13,503 nucleotides of DNA from assembly GCA_905234775.1 (NCBI GenBank), contig CAJOJC010000028.1:8437-21939 (forward strand), read 5' to 3'. This DNA comes from an uncultured Bacteroidales bacterium (GTDB taxonomy: Bacteria; Bacteroidota; Bacteroidia; Bacteroidales; UBA932). Made by a program: the position numbers and the translations under genes. The notes beneath the pieces were generated by a model. That model saw only the letters and a list, made by a program, of their open reading frames with translations. It was not told the DNA's origin and did not search any database. Shown one piece after another: positions 12,486 to 13,503 of the stretch; position 1 is the stretch's first letter; the number at the start of each line of letters is the position of its first letter.

Positions 12486-13370
12486 ATGTTCGGATTCAGA
12501 CCAGACGGGAAGAAGATTAAGGATCTCGACCCGATCCAGCGCATCATGCCGCATATCATGAAACACAGGCATGACTCCCAGAACTCAACCCAGTATGATT
12601 GCCCTTGTGAGCCGATAGACGATTTCATTCGCAAAGAGGCTGAAAAAGGCGAAGTGTATAATTATATGCATGTCCTCATAGCGTCGCTCGTTCGTCTGAT
12701 CGCGCTCTATCCCAGGACTAACCGCTTCATCATGAACGGCCGTATCTACCAGAGGAACTGTATCCAGATATCGTTCGTGGTTAAGAAAGGCCTGAGCGCA
12801 GAGGCTCCGGATACTACGGTGAAGATTGATTTCACCGGCCATGAGAGCATCTCCCAGGTCCGCGACATGATCAATGCGGAGATCCAGAAAAACAACAACA
12901 TGGACGCCAACAACGGAACCGACAAGCTGGCTAGGCTCATTACCTATACGCCCAACTTCGTTATCGGCTTCCTGGTGGGAACCATCAAGTGGCTGGACAA
13001 ACATGGGCTTCTCCCCGGCGCCATCATCAAGGTCAGCCCCTTCCACACAACCTGCTTCGTAACCAACCTGAAATCGATAAAAGGCCCCTCTATTTTCCAT
13101 CATCTCTATGATTTCGGTAATACCGGAATGTTCTTCTCGATGGGAAAAGAGGCAATGGTCCCGGTAGTTCAGGGTAAGGAAATCACGATTGGAAAGAGGC
13201 TGCCGCTCTGGATAGTTACCGATGAGCGTTTCTGCGACGGATTCTACTTCGTCAGCGCCCTCAAGCAGCTCAGAATACTTCTCGCTGATCCGTCAAGAAT
13301 GGCGGAGCCGCTCGAGAATCTCACCGAAGACACTAAGGTAGTCGACAAACACAGCTTCAAGAAAAAGTGA
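12486..13370 (+). CDS. Stand-alone 2-oxoacid dehydrogenase E2-type acyltransferase domain protein
   Basis: 294 residues resembling the trimeric CoA-acyltransferase catalytic domain of E2 (CAT-like fold), with no lipoyl or subunit-binding domain. Visible family blocks: [17 protein letters not shown] (17-33), [21 protein letters not shown] (59-79), [18 protein letters not shown] (181-198), [19 protein letters not shown] (203-221) and [11 protein letters not shown] (245-255). In true E2 enzymes the last block is DHRxxDG, whose His is catalytic; here it is DERFCDG (246-252), so the His is replaced by Glu. No E1, E3 or lipoylation gene is nearby, so it probably does not serve a dehydrogenase complex. 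Its stop overlaps by 4 nt the start of a short-chain dehydrogenase, implying a shared operon. Function unknown. Confidence 0.8.
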   Translation: MFGFRPDGKKIKDLDPIQRIMPHIMKHRHDSQNSTQYDCPCEPIDDFIRKEAEKGEVYNYMHVLIASLVRLIALYPRTNRFIMNGRIYQRNCIQISFVVKKGLSAEAPDTTVKIDFTGHESISQVRDMINAEIQKNNNMDANNGTDKLARLITYTPNFVIGFLVGTIKWLDKHGLLPGAIIKVSPFHTTCFVTNLKSIKGPSIFHHLYDFGNTGMFFSMGKEAMVPVVQGKEITIGKRLPLWIVTDERFCDGFYFVSALKQLRILLADPSRMAEPLENLTEDTKVVDKHSFKKK

Positions 13371-13503
13371 CGGCACTTATCACCGGCGGCAGCTCCGGCA
13401 TGGGGCTGGAATTTGCCAGGCAGCTCGCTGCAAAGGGCTATGACCTTATTCTGGTAAGCAATCGAGCTGAGGAATTGGAGGAGGCCGCGGCGGGGTTGCG
13501 AGG
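13367..13503 (+). CDS. Short-chain dehydrogenase/reductase, N-terminal part only
   Basis: From GTG at 13367 the frame reads [20 protein letters not shown], with the TGxxxGxG nucleotide-binding motif of classical SDR enzymes, and stays open to the window edge (45 full codons). The GTGA overlap with the preceding stop codon supports this start and translational coupling. The substrate cannot be judged from this fragment. The upstream partner is an acyltransferase-like protein, so an acyl or lipid-related pathway is possible but speculative. Confidence 0.8.
   Translation, partial: MTALITGGSSGMGLEFARQLAAKGYDLILVSNRAEELEEAAAGLR

Overview
The window reads as a piece of a Bacteroidota chromosome, most likely order Bacteroidales from a gut or rumen type habitat. 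The evidence is the recurring -7 promoter motif TAnnTTTG, in two cases with a TTTG box 19-20 nt upstream, a lack of clear Shine-Dalgarno sites, and lineage-typical proteins: a Porin_10-type outer-membrane protein, a short DivIC/FtsB protein, a DoxX/MauE-like protein with a redoxin-like tail, and small lipoproteins. It is mostly housekeeping DNA broken by repeat-rich gaps. No phage, plasmid, CRISPR or conjugative genes were seen.

Layout. 1-2254 (minus): a large outer-membrane porin, cut by the left edge, behind a DivIC/FtsB-like division protein. A perfectly palindromic promoter (2269-2288) appears to drive this pair and, divergently, a sugar-phosphate nucleotidyltransferase (2310-3242). Three tandem 37-bp hairpin units follow, then a CPBP-family membrane protease (3361-4218) with a strong terminator. 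4341-5975 is the unusual part: a REP-associated tyrosine transposase (RAYT, 5027-5935) lies among copies of a CTCTGCGG/CCGCAGAG palindrome, with a roughly 420-bp GC-rich non-coding block full of nested inverted repeats. More copies sit at 7240-7355. Between them are a shortened dihydropteroate synthase-like gene (5992-6672) and a convergent lipoprotein gene (6675-7196).

7406-9074: thymidylate kinase overlapping a DoxX-like membrane protein, then an initiator tRNA-Met with promoter and terminator. 9237-10364 (minus): a class II Fic AMPylase. 10539-12059 (minus): GMP synthase. 12323-12397 (minus): tRNA-Val(GAC), whose terminator forms a 24-bp inverted repeat that includes the tRNA 3' end. 12486-13503: a stand-alone E2-type acyltransferase domain with an altered catalytic motif, overlapping by 4 nt a short-chain dehydrogenase cut by the right edge.

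The best candidate for an underdescribed system is the RAYT with its cognate REP palindromes: six copies of one family in under 3.1 kb, two of them bracketing the transposase in opposite orientation. Two further hairpin-repeat families (3245-3346 and 12131-12209) lie elsewhere in the window. Genes guaA, tmk and folP have -7 boxes only 4-6 nt before their ATG, which predicts leaderless or nearly leaderless mRNAs.
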